Positions 12,601 to 37,770 of a DNA stretch of 64,000 nucleotides are shown one piece after another. Position 1 is the stretch's first letter, and each line of letters opens with the position of its first letter. Source of the DNA: Eopsaltria australis. Taxonomy: Eukaryota; Chordata; Aves; Passeriformes; Petroicidae. Under the pieces are notes generated by a model. The model saw nothing but the letters and a program-made list of their open reading frames with translations, made no database searches and was not told the origin of the DNA. The translations under genes and the position numbers were made by a program. The stretch is taken from contig JAVTVJ010000121.1 in assembly GCA_034509425.1 (NCBI GenBank), positions 1,116,001 to 1,180,000 on the forward strand, written 5' to 3'.

Positions 12601-15600
12601 TTTTTATTATTGAATAAATATTTATCTTTCTCATCATAGGCTGAGATTGAGCCCTTCTCCAAGGTGGAGAAGCTGCATCATTGTAGATTTCTACAATGCC
12701 TATTTTAAAAGGATGAAAAAAAAAGTCAGGAGATATAGATATTTTTCATATGTGTGTAGTGTTTTATGATTTGCTCTTTGGTGAACTGGCTTATTTGGGA
12801 TTTTTTTAGAGAAAATACTCTTTTCCTTGAGAATTTTGAGAGTGTAAGAAGCTGTTTATAAACGTGTGTGTAGATGACCAAATGAGGGGAGCTGGGTATA
12901 TTTGGGGTTTTTTGGTGCAGAATGCCCGTCCTGCGGCCATCACTGTCAGCGTTGGAGCAGAGCGCAGCGTTAATAATCCTGCGTGATGCTCAGATGACAC
13001 GACAGCACGCCTTGCTGGGCCTGTTATGCAATAAATAATGTACTGAGCCTTCGAACGTCCACGGAAAATGTTTTCAGTTTGTAAATTTTGGAGCAACCAG
13101 GTGCTAAGATTCAATTTTGCTTTTATTAGTATTGGGCCAGCTAGTACGCAGGGAGGAAGGTACAATTAAAGCTGTTCTGTACCATATGCTGCCCACAGCA
13201 ACTTACACAAGGTCAAAGCTAACATTTGTGAGTCAGGACAAATATAAGATCATCTGGAAAATCTCTAGGGGTACGCGGCTGTGGACATTGAATAAAGAGA
13301 GGTAGTAAACACTGGTCAGCTGGATTTTTATTTTCTTTCTGTTTCTCGCCCCTCATCCCACTAAAAAACGATGAGTTACAATTCATCAGCCCAAGAGAGT
13401 TTTCCCTGCTCCACTCCATTGGATTGAACTGCCAATCTGCTGAGCAGTGGTCCCCTGCCAGAAGGGTGTCTTGTCTGCAACAAGCTTTATTAGTGCTTTA
13501 AAGGGAAGGTTATGTCCCTTTCCTTGGGCAGATGACAGCAGCCAGGATGGGCTCAGGTGCTGTGGGGGAGATCAGTATTTCTCAGAACGGGCGCCCCGAA
13601 GAGGAGCACGCCCCGTGTGCTCAGCCTCGGCTCCCGTTAGCACGTGCAGGGTGAGGTCTGTCTGCAGAAATACAATGATCTCTGCTGGAGCTGCAGTACC
13701 AGAGTGGCTTCAGAGAGGAGAGGGACAAATGAAAAAGATGGCCTGTATCCACTACTGCATTTGTCTGGGGGCACTGCTGGTGCTGGGAATTCCTCCCACA
13801 GCTCGAGCAGCCTTCTGAAATACGGGGAACAGGTTAAGAAACAGGCGGAGTAGTTTCAACTCTTCCGGTTTTTGTTTCCTGAAAATCTGAGTTTAATCAG
13901 GAATTTTTGAAGACATAGTTGCATGTGTCCCTTAGTGACAGCATGATTTGAAGAGTGTGGTGAAGAGATTTTGCTTAGGAAATAAAATAAAAAAGGAATT
14001 TTCAAGCAGTATATAAATACATATTTCTTTCTAACGTTGTTTTTGCTTCCTTATCTTCTTTTCCCCCCTCTCTAGTTCACACTACAATAAAAATAAAAAC
14101 TACTTCTGCTACTAATAAACAAACAAACCAGGCCAAAATATTTCTCTATACTGAATTTGAGATTTTTGCTGTTTGCCTCTTGCTTTTTAACGTGACTCTA
14201 AAATTGTCATTCCCTAGGGAAGCAACTAGGAAGTACTTGTGCTATGTATCATTACAGTGGGATTCTGCATTTCAAAAATACCCAAATAGGCATGTATAGC
14301 ATGCCTAAACTGCATAAACATTTATTTAAGATGGAATTCAGTTTAGCTACTTTAGGAAGTTTGAATTTTATGCCATCCTTTAAAAATATGGTTTGATTTG
14401 CAGACAGGACTGTTCTCTCTAAGGGAGTCTTTTATTTTCATTTTGGATGGCAAAAAGAGATTTTTAAATACATGAACCTTTACACCTGGTATTGGAAACA
14501 AAAGTATGGTTGAGGATGTGGTTATACTGACTTTGTACACTAGGGCTCTTCATTTTATCATCTTGCTTAAATATCAGTTAAACAAGAATTTAGACTGGAA
14601 CTTGGGTTTGGTTGGGTTTTTTTTTTTTTTAAGCTTCTGTCTAGCTGTAAAGAGGAGTATGGAAAACTGTAGTTAAGTTCTACATTCCTGAAGTTTTAGT
14701 ATATGATTTTGTCAGAAATATAATAAACATGAAAACAAGTTTCCTTTTCCTAGAACTGCCTTTCAGCAAAATTAGCTTTTGCTCCAAAACCTGCAGATAA
14801 TACACTGTAAAGTTTTGCCACATGTACACATCATTCATCAGCGCGCACTTGCATGACTGATGCTGATGGAATGCAGATAGACTACTTAGCAGAGTTTACA
14901 AGCTACAGAATAGGTTATTCATCTTTACTGGCTTCAAAAAATTCTGTCTCAAGCAGCTTGACAAATATTTTCCTGAACTTCCAAGAATTGCTAATAACTA
15001 TGCTTAAATGAGTAACATAATTCATAATTTCATAAACAGTGTGTGTGATGGGAGCCTTGGTCTTGAGATAGCATGAGCTCATCGGAAGTAAGTTTGGTTG
15101 CTTCACTGCTGTTTTTTTAATCTGCTTTTAACATTAATATTAAACATGGATAAATATTTAAGAATTTGAAACAGGAAAATTGCCTGAGAGGATAGATGCC
15201 AACAGGAGGACTCCAAGTGTTATATTTATTAAATGCATTTATAGAACGAGACTTGGAAGTTTTACTTAGCATAAAATTTGGTAAACCCAGATCTCCAAAT
15301 TACTGTTGATGTTATTGGCATTTGTATTAGTAAACAGAAGCAACAGTGAGTAATATTTGAAATGTCTTAGGTATATTAGGTACATAAAAGTTTCACAGTA
15401 GTGTTCATTACCTGTGGTAATCACCAAGGCAGATTTCAGAACTGGGATGAGGCTTTTATTTTCATTAAACCTGATGTCGTACAGCTAATGTCTCCTCAGC
15501 TCTGTTCTGCAGTCAGCCCCCACCACTGCCCCTCATCAAGAAATCTGAGTTGTCATCCTGCCTTTCCTTCTGGAGAAACATAAACCAATTCAGGGTGCAG

Positions 15601-18600
15601 GAGAGACTGATGTGGGTCCCTGACTTGATGTCCTCTGCAACTCGTTTGTCCTGCTTGCCTCAGCAGAGGCTATCACCCCTTCAGGAGCAGCGCAGGATTA
15701 GGATTGATGTATATATTAGCACAGCTCCAAAAAAGCCGAGTCCAAGACTTGATAAGTCACGTAAAAAAACTGGTTTTGGCTTGCGTTTATCGGAAGGGAA
15801 TTTCCCATTCATAATGGGAGAGTGTTTTGCTTGTCAGCATGGAGACACGTTCAGTGCCTTTGGGCACAGTGCTTTTGAGGGGATTAAAGATGGGCTCCTC
15901 TTCTACCTGCTGGAGACAGCCCTCTTCAAGGAGACTGCAAACAGGCTGACCTTTTAACAGTATTCCTTCCTTGTCTTAGTGGGAATGTCAGCCAGGAAAA
16001 ACTGGTTTGATGCCTCCTGGATGTCAGTGTTATCGGTTTAATAGCTAAAAGAGGCCGTCTTGAGAAGCCACGTCATATTTTTAACTGCCTTACTCAGCTG
16101 TTGCAGAAGAGAAAGCCCTTTAAGTAGGACACAGAGTCCTACTGGGGAGCCGCTGCGCAGCCATGCCAGCAGCCACAGGGCTGCGTTTGGCTGGGTAGGG
16201 GTCCCAGTGCCCGTGGGCCTTTCAGAGTGAACAGACTGCTTGCCTTGATGCATTGCTTCCCCACCTAAAAATAAAATTTCATCCTTTTTGTCAACTTTCT
16301 TAGTTAAAACCTTTGTATTTTGCATCTCATAGACTTTGGGTTAATTTTAGCAAAATTTCTCCTTTGCTTTTAAATTTTGTTTGTAGTAACGCAACATAAA
16401 AATTATGATTAGGTCATTAACCAGAAAAAACCCGGCGCTCATCTGCAGGTGATCAGATGACATCAGAGGCCTGGTTTTAATTTGTGGGTAGTTCTGATTG
16501 TAACTAAAAGAGACTCGCTCCTTTTGTGGAATTGGCTGGCTATTTACCCACATCTGGAGTTAATGAAGTCTTTGAGACCACATCAGTTGTGTTTTGCCGC
16601 AAGAACCCTTTGATCTGAAAAATCTAGACTGGCACAAGTGCAGCTTCATAACATTGCAGCTATGTTTTTGCAAGCTATAGTTAAGATACCAAAACAAGCA
16701 GAAACTATATGAAGTTATGTGTCTGTGCTAGGACTTTCATGTAGCTGTTTGGAAGGGCCTCTTTTACATTTATATAGTTAATAACATTTTTATTATGTTA
16801 ATGGCTTGTACATATGTATCTGTAAATTATACATTTGTAGTAGTTTTTGAGTTTAATTCCCCTTTTGAGATAGTGTTTAATCAGTTTTTATAAACCAGCC
16901 AGTTATGTAAAATGTTAACATTTCAGTCTGAAGCTTGTATTTACAAATCTCATCGATAACGTTGCAGTTTAAAAGAAGTATAATTCGTCACTGTAGGTGA
17001 CTTCGCATTAATCAGTGTACATCTCCATGGCAGTGCTAAATGTCATAAAGCTTTGTTTCCACTGCTGTCCTGTGACAGTGATAGATTATCCATCAGCTAT
17101 AGCATATGCTGTGTTATTCTGCACAACAGAGAACTTGTAAATTAAGCCCAGTTTTACCTAATATGTTTGCAGTCTTATGAGTGCGAGTATTTACAATTTG
17201 ACAGAGTGACATTTCTGTTAAAATACGTCTCAGGCATGGAATATACATGCATTCATCATATAGAGTAAATACATATGTACTGTGAACATTGCTCAGAATG
17301 TATTGTCGTTCTGTCACTCAGGTCTGCTAAGCATCTCTATTTTACATTTATTCCATAAACTGAAAAATTTCGAGTAAAATATTGAGCAGAAGCTTTCTGA
17401 AAAGGTTTCTTTCTTAAAAAATTTTCGTTTTCAATGAAAATCAGTGGTAAACAAGCACATAACTTAAAGTTTTGAGTTTTCCACTTGACTCCTTCTAACC
17501 AGGTGTCTGTTTACCTGCTGCCCTTTTCGTTCCGTGGCTCATCCCGACAGCTGTGCCCTGGGCCGTGCCCTTGTCCCGGTTCCCCCATTGTGGGATCGCA
17601 GGGATTTCGCTGCAATGACCGAGCAGTGCTGGGTGCGGGTGATGTCAGAGGCGCTGGCTCAGGCTCATCCCGGCCATTTGTTCCCACAACAGCAGGGCTG
17701 CAAAAGCGTTCGGCAGCGGGAGGAGGGGGATTGGGATGCAAATGGAGCGGGACTTGCCCACTTCACTGTCCTCAATGTCCCTACCAGAGCAGTCACCCTC
17801 CGAGAGGACAATGGTTCTTTTTTAGGGGAACTTAGGCTTTTTTGTTGGCTGGCTTGGTTTTCCTGGCCCTTCTCTTGCTTGGTAAACAAGATCTCAGAAA
17901 AAGACCATGGAGAGTTGTGAATGCCGTAGAAACATGCATGTGCCTGAATGTGCATAGGAGGGGATCAAAATAATCACTTCTGAATGTTAGGGCATAGTGT
18001 GCTTTTTAAGTTGCATTATATAAGCCTTAAAGTTGTGAAATTATTCTTCATATATGTATTTATGAAGTCATCTGTATTTAACAAGATAAACAGTTAAAAA
18101 CACCGCAATTTTTACTTCATAGCAAAAAGATGCTCCAGTTTCATTGTTACATTTTTATATTTTTTGCTGCCATATATGTTGATTTGCTTTTTATTTAATT
18201 TATCTTTTAAGACACACTAATCATTGCAATATTCGGTATAGAGCAACTATGGGTAGAGTCCTTGACTCTGTGAATACTGGACCTTGTTCATTTTACTTAA
18301 CTTATTTCTGAATACACTTTATATTCCTTCTTAGAGTTGCTGCAGTGAAAGGCTTTGAGTCATTATGTTTATTTGGCATCTTACATTTTTAACTTGAAAA
18401 GAAAATTTGTTGCTCGCAAGTCGAGAATGGGCATTCCACTGGTGTGTTAATACTGAACAAACAATAATACTGCTTTTCTTTAATGCTAGGCCAGTGTGAA
18501 AATTACGTGCTCGCTGTTGCAGTTTAAAGATTATTCCTGAGGACTTGCATGCGTGTATTTCTGATGACTCTCCAAAGGCGTGCGAGTTTCTGAATGGATG

Positions 18601-19059
18601 ATACAACGGCTGCATTGAAACCTCTCCATTTGTCACTGGATGTTCTTTTTCTTTCCGATTGTTGGGATGCCAGCTAATTAAATATTCAAACAGGCATACA
18701 GTTGTTTTAAAATAAAATTTGTTTGGGGCCCAGTTGTTTTATCTTGCTTTTTTATCTTGAGCAACAAGTCTGTGCGAGTCGTGCACTTAGAAAGCAAAAT
18801 CAGCATTCAGGCTTTTATCAGGCCACCTGGCTGAGTTGGCACACCAGAAAGTGTGTTGTTAGGATCATTCTACTGTAGTTCCTCTGTACTGTGGCAACTT
18901 GCTAAAAAGCAAATAAAACAAGGGCAACAAATGCTGCGGCTTGCTACACTGTTCTTTTTTTATTTGTGCTTTCTCTCTGTATCTGTATGCTGTTGTGGTT
19001 TTTTTAATGCGCGACACCCAGTTATTGCTAACCTGCTTTTATTGCTCTCCAATATGTAG
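9690..19059 (+). other. TCF12: Intron between the Alt exon and coding exon 2
   Basis: This 9.4-kb GT-AG intron has donor GTGAGG and acceptor ATATGTAG. The first 440 bp continue the CpG island and the rest is AT-rich. It holds two adjacent short hairpins at 12654-12698 and moderately CpG-rich patches near 12.93-13.05, 13.58-13.65 and 17.52-17.76 kb that could be conserved regulatory sequence. The longer open frames (for example 13447-13818 and 15550-15957) show no family resemblance. Confidence 0.85.
12654..12698. repeat. Two adjacent short perfect hairpins
   Basis: CTTCTCCA/TGGAGAAG (8-bp stem, 3-nt loop, 12654-12672) is followed 6 bp later by CATTGTAGA/TCTACAATG (9-bp stem, 2-nt loop, 12679-12698). 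The stems are too short for a microRNA precursor. Confidence 0.85.
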
Positions 19060-20288
<1,229 letters not shown>

Positions 20289-20428
20289 ATGGGACCCACA
20301 ATTCTTCTGACCTCTGGAGTTCATCCAATGGCATGAGCCAGCCTGGCTATGGTGGGATGCTTGGAGGCTCCTCTTCCCACATGTCCCAGTCCGGCAGTTA
20401 CGGCAGCCTGCACGCACACGACCGTTTG
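20289..20428 (+). CDS. TCF12: TCF12 coding exon 3
   Basis: It encodes residues 59-105, from [18 protein letters not shown] to LHAHDRL. The sequence is Gly/Ser-rich and intrinsically disordered in character, and closely follows TCF12. It enters in phase 1 and leaves in phase 0 before donor GTAAGA. The acceptor lacks an adjacent pyrimidine tract, but the phase and protein match fix the boundary. Confidence 0.96.
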
Positions 20429-22382
<1,954 letters not shown>

Positions 22383-22447
22383 GAAACAGAGGAAATGGTG
22401 CTGGAAGCTCACAGACAGGTGATGCACTTGGAAAGGCATTGGCATCT
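22383..22447 (+). CDS. TCF12: TCF12 coding exon 5 (start of AD2 core)
   Basis: It encodes residues 154-175, GNRGNGAGSSQTGDALG then KALAS. The GDALGKALASIY motif that begins here and ends in the next exon is the conserved core of E-protein AD2, also called the loop-helix domain, which recruits co-regulators. Phase in is 1 and phase out is 0, with donor GTAAGT. Confidence 0.96.
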
Positions 22448-31268
<8,821 letters not shown>

Positions 31269-31342
31269 GTGCCAGTCAGTGGTCGAGGAGTGGAGCACAA
31301 GCCCCCTCATCTCCCAGCTATGAAAACTCTCTACACTCCTTG
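31269..31342 (+). CDS. TCF12: TCF12 coding exon 7
   Basis: It encodes residues 202-226: [20 protein letters not shown] then SLHSL. It is Ser/Pro-rich. It enters in phase 1 and ends in phase 0 at TTG before donor GTAAGA. Ending in phase 0 lets it join either to the 72-bp cassette exon or directly to the exon at 33072. Confidence 0.96.
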
Positions 31343-33071
<1,729 letters not shown>

Positions 33072-33278
33072 CAGTCCCGGATGGAGGATCGCTTGGACAG
33101 GCTCGATGATGCCATCCATGTGCTGCGGAACCACGCTGTGGGGCCCTCCACCAGCCTGTCAGCTGGCCATGGGGACATCCACAGCTTACTGGGACCATCC
33201 CACAATGGGCCAATTGGGAGCCTGAACTCCAACTATGGAGCATCCAGCCTGGTAACAGCCAGCAGACAAGCATCCATG
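33072..33278 (+). CDS. TCF12: TCF12 coding exon 9
   Basis: It encodes residues 251-319, from [20 protein letters not shown] to [28 protein letters not shown] is a hallmark E-protein helix found in TCF3, TCF4 and TCF12. The start at 33072 keeps the Gln known in the family. The next AG, 3 bp downstream, would drop it. Length is 207 bp, phase 0 on both sides, with donor GTAATG. Confidence 0.96.
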
Positions 33279-36200
33279 GTAATGATGTTATAAAACATGA
33301 GTATGTTTGTGCAAAGCAACTACAGCTGATGCATTGAAACTATCATAGAGCCTGCTGAGGTAGACCTGGGCTGTAAGACTAATATTTATCAGGAAGAAAC
33401 CACTTGAGATTTTTGTGGAGGCAAAGGTGGCAGACAGCTTGCACCTGCTATGGGTTTCCAATTAGAATGTTGGAGTGGGGGTGGGCAGAAATGAGGGGGA
33501 GGAAAAAGATGGGAAAACTTAGACTTTGGCCTGGTCAGTGGCCCATAAAATCCTGCTGTGACCATATGCAGAAAGCTGAAACTTTCTGCTGAGAGCATTT
33601 TAGCTTATACATGCATTTTTTCCAGATGTGTAATAATTGGCAGAACCGTTTTCTCCTTGAAATGGTGAATAGGGAGATTGAATGGGAAAAGCAGTCAAGA
33701 AGGACTGAATTTCAAGTGTTCTGGTCTGGAAAAGCTGTTTATTGTAAATTGGAACTAGTCTTCAATAGCAGATGCTGGCAGAGGACTGGGAGGAAGCTGT
33801 TGGAATGTGGAACCATAGTGTGCGCAGGCTCAAAATTTAAACTTTTTTTCTAAACAAAAAGGAGTTTGAGCACAGCTGTAGTGTAAGTAACAATGAAAAG
33901 GAAACAACTTTCAGATTAATCCCCAAGAAGGGTGAAATAATTCAATCCATCTCTTTTAGTTTCTTTAAAAATGTGAACTGTTCTGAAAAAATGTAGTAGA
34001 GCTTTTTATAGATCAGAAATATGCTAAAAGCATTACACAGTAAACGAATCTATTTGTAGCATTGCTCACTTCCCTTTTTCTTCCTTTTCATTCCTCCCTT
34101 CTCAAAAATGCTTAAAGGAAAAAGAGCTTTTAAAAACATGCTTGTTTTAGTGGTGCCATGTGTTTGCATGTTTACAGCGTAATTTTAAAGACCAGTTACA
34201 TGCTGTGAAATTTTGTGTTATAAAACAGATTCACAGCTGGGTACTGTGTGATCAAGGCAAAATTTCACCTATCATCAAAATAATTAGGTACCCCAATTGC
34301 TGAAGGGTTTGTATTCTATAAAACAGAATTAGTTCCAGGCTCACCCATTCGCACGTCACACATCCATTTATATTAATTTCAGGACCACTGCAGTAAACAT
34401 CAAAAAGAACTGGTTGCTTTCTATAAGTTGCGTGTGTTTGGGGGCTTTGGGGAGGGGGTACTTTCCAAATGCACATCCAACTTCAGCTTTCTGTACAAGT
34501 TCACAGTTCCTTTTAGTAATGAAAGAAGTGATGCATAAAGTACTTTTGAATTTTTTCGTAGTACATACTGAGATTTAATATTTAAAGAATGTTGTTAAAG
34601 TTCTACCATGTTCGGGGGTAGTCTGAAATTTTGTCATACAAAAGAAAACTTCTTTTCCCTCTGGTCTTGATGTGGCATAAAGTCAGTGATTGCAACTGCA
34701 GTGACAAATTTTTTCTGTGACTTGAGGAACCTTCTGATACTGCTAAGCCAGACACAGTCAAATAAATGCAGGTAGTGCCAAAATTTACATAAAAATCCCA
34801 GTGTTTCTTTCAAGTAAGCTATGGTAAATACTTTATCAATTCAGTTTTTATTAAAATAGGGGACAGTGGAAAATGACTCTCCAAAATGGACAGGAATTCC
34901 TTGATCTTCTCTAGCTTAATATAGTTGTGTAACTTAAATGTATTACAGACCTAATTTATCATCTAATTATTTGACTGACAGATGCTTGTTGCCTGTTAGA
35001 AATAAACTTTAATTAAGAAAACAAACAAAAAAAAATTGCCTGTACATTTCATCCTCACTAGGTGAAACAAGCTTGCAGATCAGTTTTGGCTTGAAAAGTG
35101 AGTCAGCTAAAGAATTTCTTGGATTAACCTTAATTTTGTTACATCAGAATAATTGGCTCCAACAGAAGGCATCCTGTTGTGGCCTTGCCCAGTCCCCAAA
35201 GAGCGCCCTTTGACATCATTTGCAATTGCAGGAACTCAGCGTGACTTAGGATGGAGTCCTGAAATAGGTACAGAGCAGAGGTTGGCACATCTGGCAGTGG
35301 TGCAGACTGAGTGCTTTATTAGTGATGACTGTGTTGCAGTAGTGCCCCCCAAGTATAAGGGATAATTCTTCTTCAAAAACCAATTAATCTCAACCTCTTA
35401 TTTACTGTAAGGTTGATATTCTTTTTAAATAGTAAGTAGGAAAGCAGAGGATTTGACACACGACCTGAACTGTAAGATCCAGCCTTCATTCTGGATTTAA
35501 ATACTGCTTTACTTGAGATGACATCCAATACATTTTAAGAATATAATGAGTATTGGGCTAACATAGTGAGAAATGTCAACATTGATAAGGGTGATTACCT
35601 ATTTTTAAAGTTTTGTTTGACATAGGGTCAAGAAATGTTCATTGGAATTCAGCACTAAATGAAACTTCCTTGTTGAAGGAGGGTGGGATCTTTACACAAA
35701 ACATTTTTGCTCTTTAAAAAAAAATAGGAAAAAAAATAAATTTAATTTCCCTTGAAGATGATGATCTTGGCAGAAGGAGCTAGGAAATGAGTAATTTAAC
35801 TCCTTTTTATGTAATTAGTGTAACCAGGCATGGTTTTATTTTAACATTTGCTTAATTTTTGAGCCAGATTTATTTTACAACTCTAGTTGACTTCATTTCC
35901 TGCTTGCTCTGAATGGTCTTGTTTTCTTTTTAGCTGGGCTGGCCATTAGACTTATTCAAATAGATTTTTAATATCTCAAACTCATCAAATATTTGCTAAC
36001 TGGCCTTTGAAGTTGATTTGTATTTTATTTCATGTATTATTGAAAAGTTAAGAAGTAATACTTTTTGTTCTTATTCAAGCTGCTTTTTATTTGTCATTGT
36101 AATACAATGGAAAAAGAACAGCCTGAACTGATTAAAAATAAATAAATAAAAGGCCTGGAAACTCAGTTAAGGATGAAACTCAATCCTTAAGTCAGAGGGT

Positions 36201-37039
36201 TTTTTCAGGTATAACAGGAATGTAAGAAAATTGGTGATCTCCCTCTTTGTGCCCTGAGCCTGTTCCAGTGTAGAAGCACGAAAGGGCAGTTCAGCAGCTT
36301 TGTCAACACGAGCCTCTGCTCTTGCTCAAACCCTTCCAGGGTTGCTATTTCCCTGCAGAGATTATGCTCCCACTGAACAATTCTGAGCTGTCTGAAGTGT
36401 AAAATTCTTGATTACAAAGCCGTTTTCATTTCTTAATTATGCTCACCTTGGCTAAAATGGTTTTAATGACCACAGCCAAACTGGCCAGCTAGTAGGGCTT
36501 GAAAGATTTAAAGACTCAGACCAAGAGTGGTATTTTTAATTTCCAGTTCTCCAAAGCTTTCAGTGCTAAGCACTCAAAATGAATAATCAAACTAAAGTGT
36601 GAGATACAGAACCAATATTAACAGGACAGAGATGTCCTTTCCCCACGTGTCACTCTCGGTTCTCCTACATGCAGTTGTGTCATCACTGCCCATGATTTGT
36701 CTAGTTTTTATTTAGTTGCCTAAAATACTTAACTGGGTTTCAGATCCCAAATGTTACCACTTAAATCAACCGAAATATGTTCTGCACTCAGGTTTGGGTT
36801 TTTTTTTTTTTTTAATTTCCAAGTGTCAGTGGGGCTGCAGATTGTCCTATGTACAAGTCTTTCTTGAAATACATAGAAATGAATACAGTTCGCCTGGTAA
36901 ATTACAACAGTGCCTTGTAACAGGGCTGTTACTGTTTTTCTCAAACTGGGCTTACTGAGTGGTAAGTTTTTTGTGATTGCAGTGAATGCCAGACCTGTGT
37001 TGGGTTGGCATTGTGTGCAGGAAGCAGGCAAAGGGCAGT

Positions 37040-37770
37040 GATGCAAACGCGTTGGTACCGAGCGGGGTGTCTGCTCTGGTCCCTCCTCACAGCAGATCCC
37101 GAGCGCGGTGTTTGCGCTGTTTGCCCCTCACAGCGGATCCCGAGCGCGGTGTTTGCGCTGTTTGCCCCTCACAGCGGATCCCGAGCGCGGTGTTTGCGCT
37201 GTTTGCCCCTCACAGCAGATCCCGAGCGCGGTGTTTGCGCTGTTTGCCCCTCACAGCAGATCCCGAGCGCGGTGTTTGCGCTGTTTGCCCCTCACCGCGG
37301 TGCTCTCCCCGCACGCTGCGCGCTCCGCCTGCCTGCGGTGTGGCAGAGCCCGGGCCTTCCGTTTGTCTCCCATTTTGTGTGCCTGGGGAGCTTCGGGCTC
37401 TGCCTGGGAGGAGGGACCATGGAAACAAGGCTGGATTAGCGCCGGGGAGGATGAATTAGCTCGGAGTTTGTTTGCTCTCGGGATGAGCTGCCGCGAGTCC
37501 CGCAGGCCGGCGCTCCGACGGCCGCGCACGGCCCGCGCTGCCCGGGCAGCTGTATGGAAATGGGAGCGCTCGGGAGCCGCGGCAGCGCTGCCATCCCCGC
37601 TGCCTGGTGCGCTGCCCCCGGAGCTGGCCCTTGGCGCTAGGAAAGCGCCTGACTGGGAATCGCTTATAAATAATAGCGATAAAACATGTCGAGAGCTCGT
37701 TTGTTCCGAGCGCCGCGGAGCTGATGGCCCCGGACGCCTTTCAGAAGACTTAAAGGAAGCCCGAGGTTGT
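37040..37770. promoter_or_regulatory. CpG-rich patch inside the TCF12 intron
   Basis: CpG density is high across about 730 bp, with AT-rich intron on both sides. The left third is a 41-bp minisatellite; the right two thirds are non-repetitive. A TATA-like TTATAAATA begins at about 37664. I found no clear first-exon donor. It may be an internal promoter or enhancer of TCF12, or a CpG-rich repeat that expanded within the intron. Confidence 0.4.
37060..37295. repeat. 41-bp GC-rich minisatellite, about 5.75 copies
   Basis: Units begin at 37060 (diverged), 37101, 37142, 37183, 37224 and 37265 (partial, 31 bp). Each begins GAGCGCGGTGTTTGCGCTGT and contains GCCCCTCACAGC. The inner copies are nearly identical, differing mainly at a CAGCAGA/CAGCGGA site. 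The 41-bp period is not divisible by three and the unit has no stop in the three forward frames, which explains the long overlapping forward reading frames here. Confidence 0.97.

Noticed and set aside
12654..12698. MicroRNA precursor at the tandem hairpins
   Set aside because: Stems of 8 and 9 bp with tiny loops are too short for a Drosha or Dicer substrate.
13447..13818. 123-codon forward frame in intron
   Set aside because: No recognisable domain, no splice context, ordinary for chance in locally GC-richer sequence.
15550..15957. 135-codon forward frame in intron
   Set aside because: No domain or family resemblance and no promoter or polyadenylation context.
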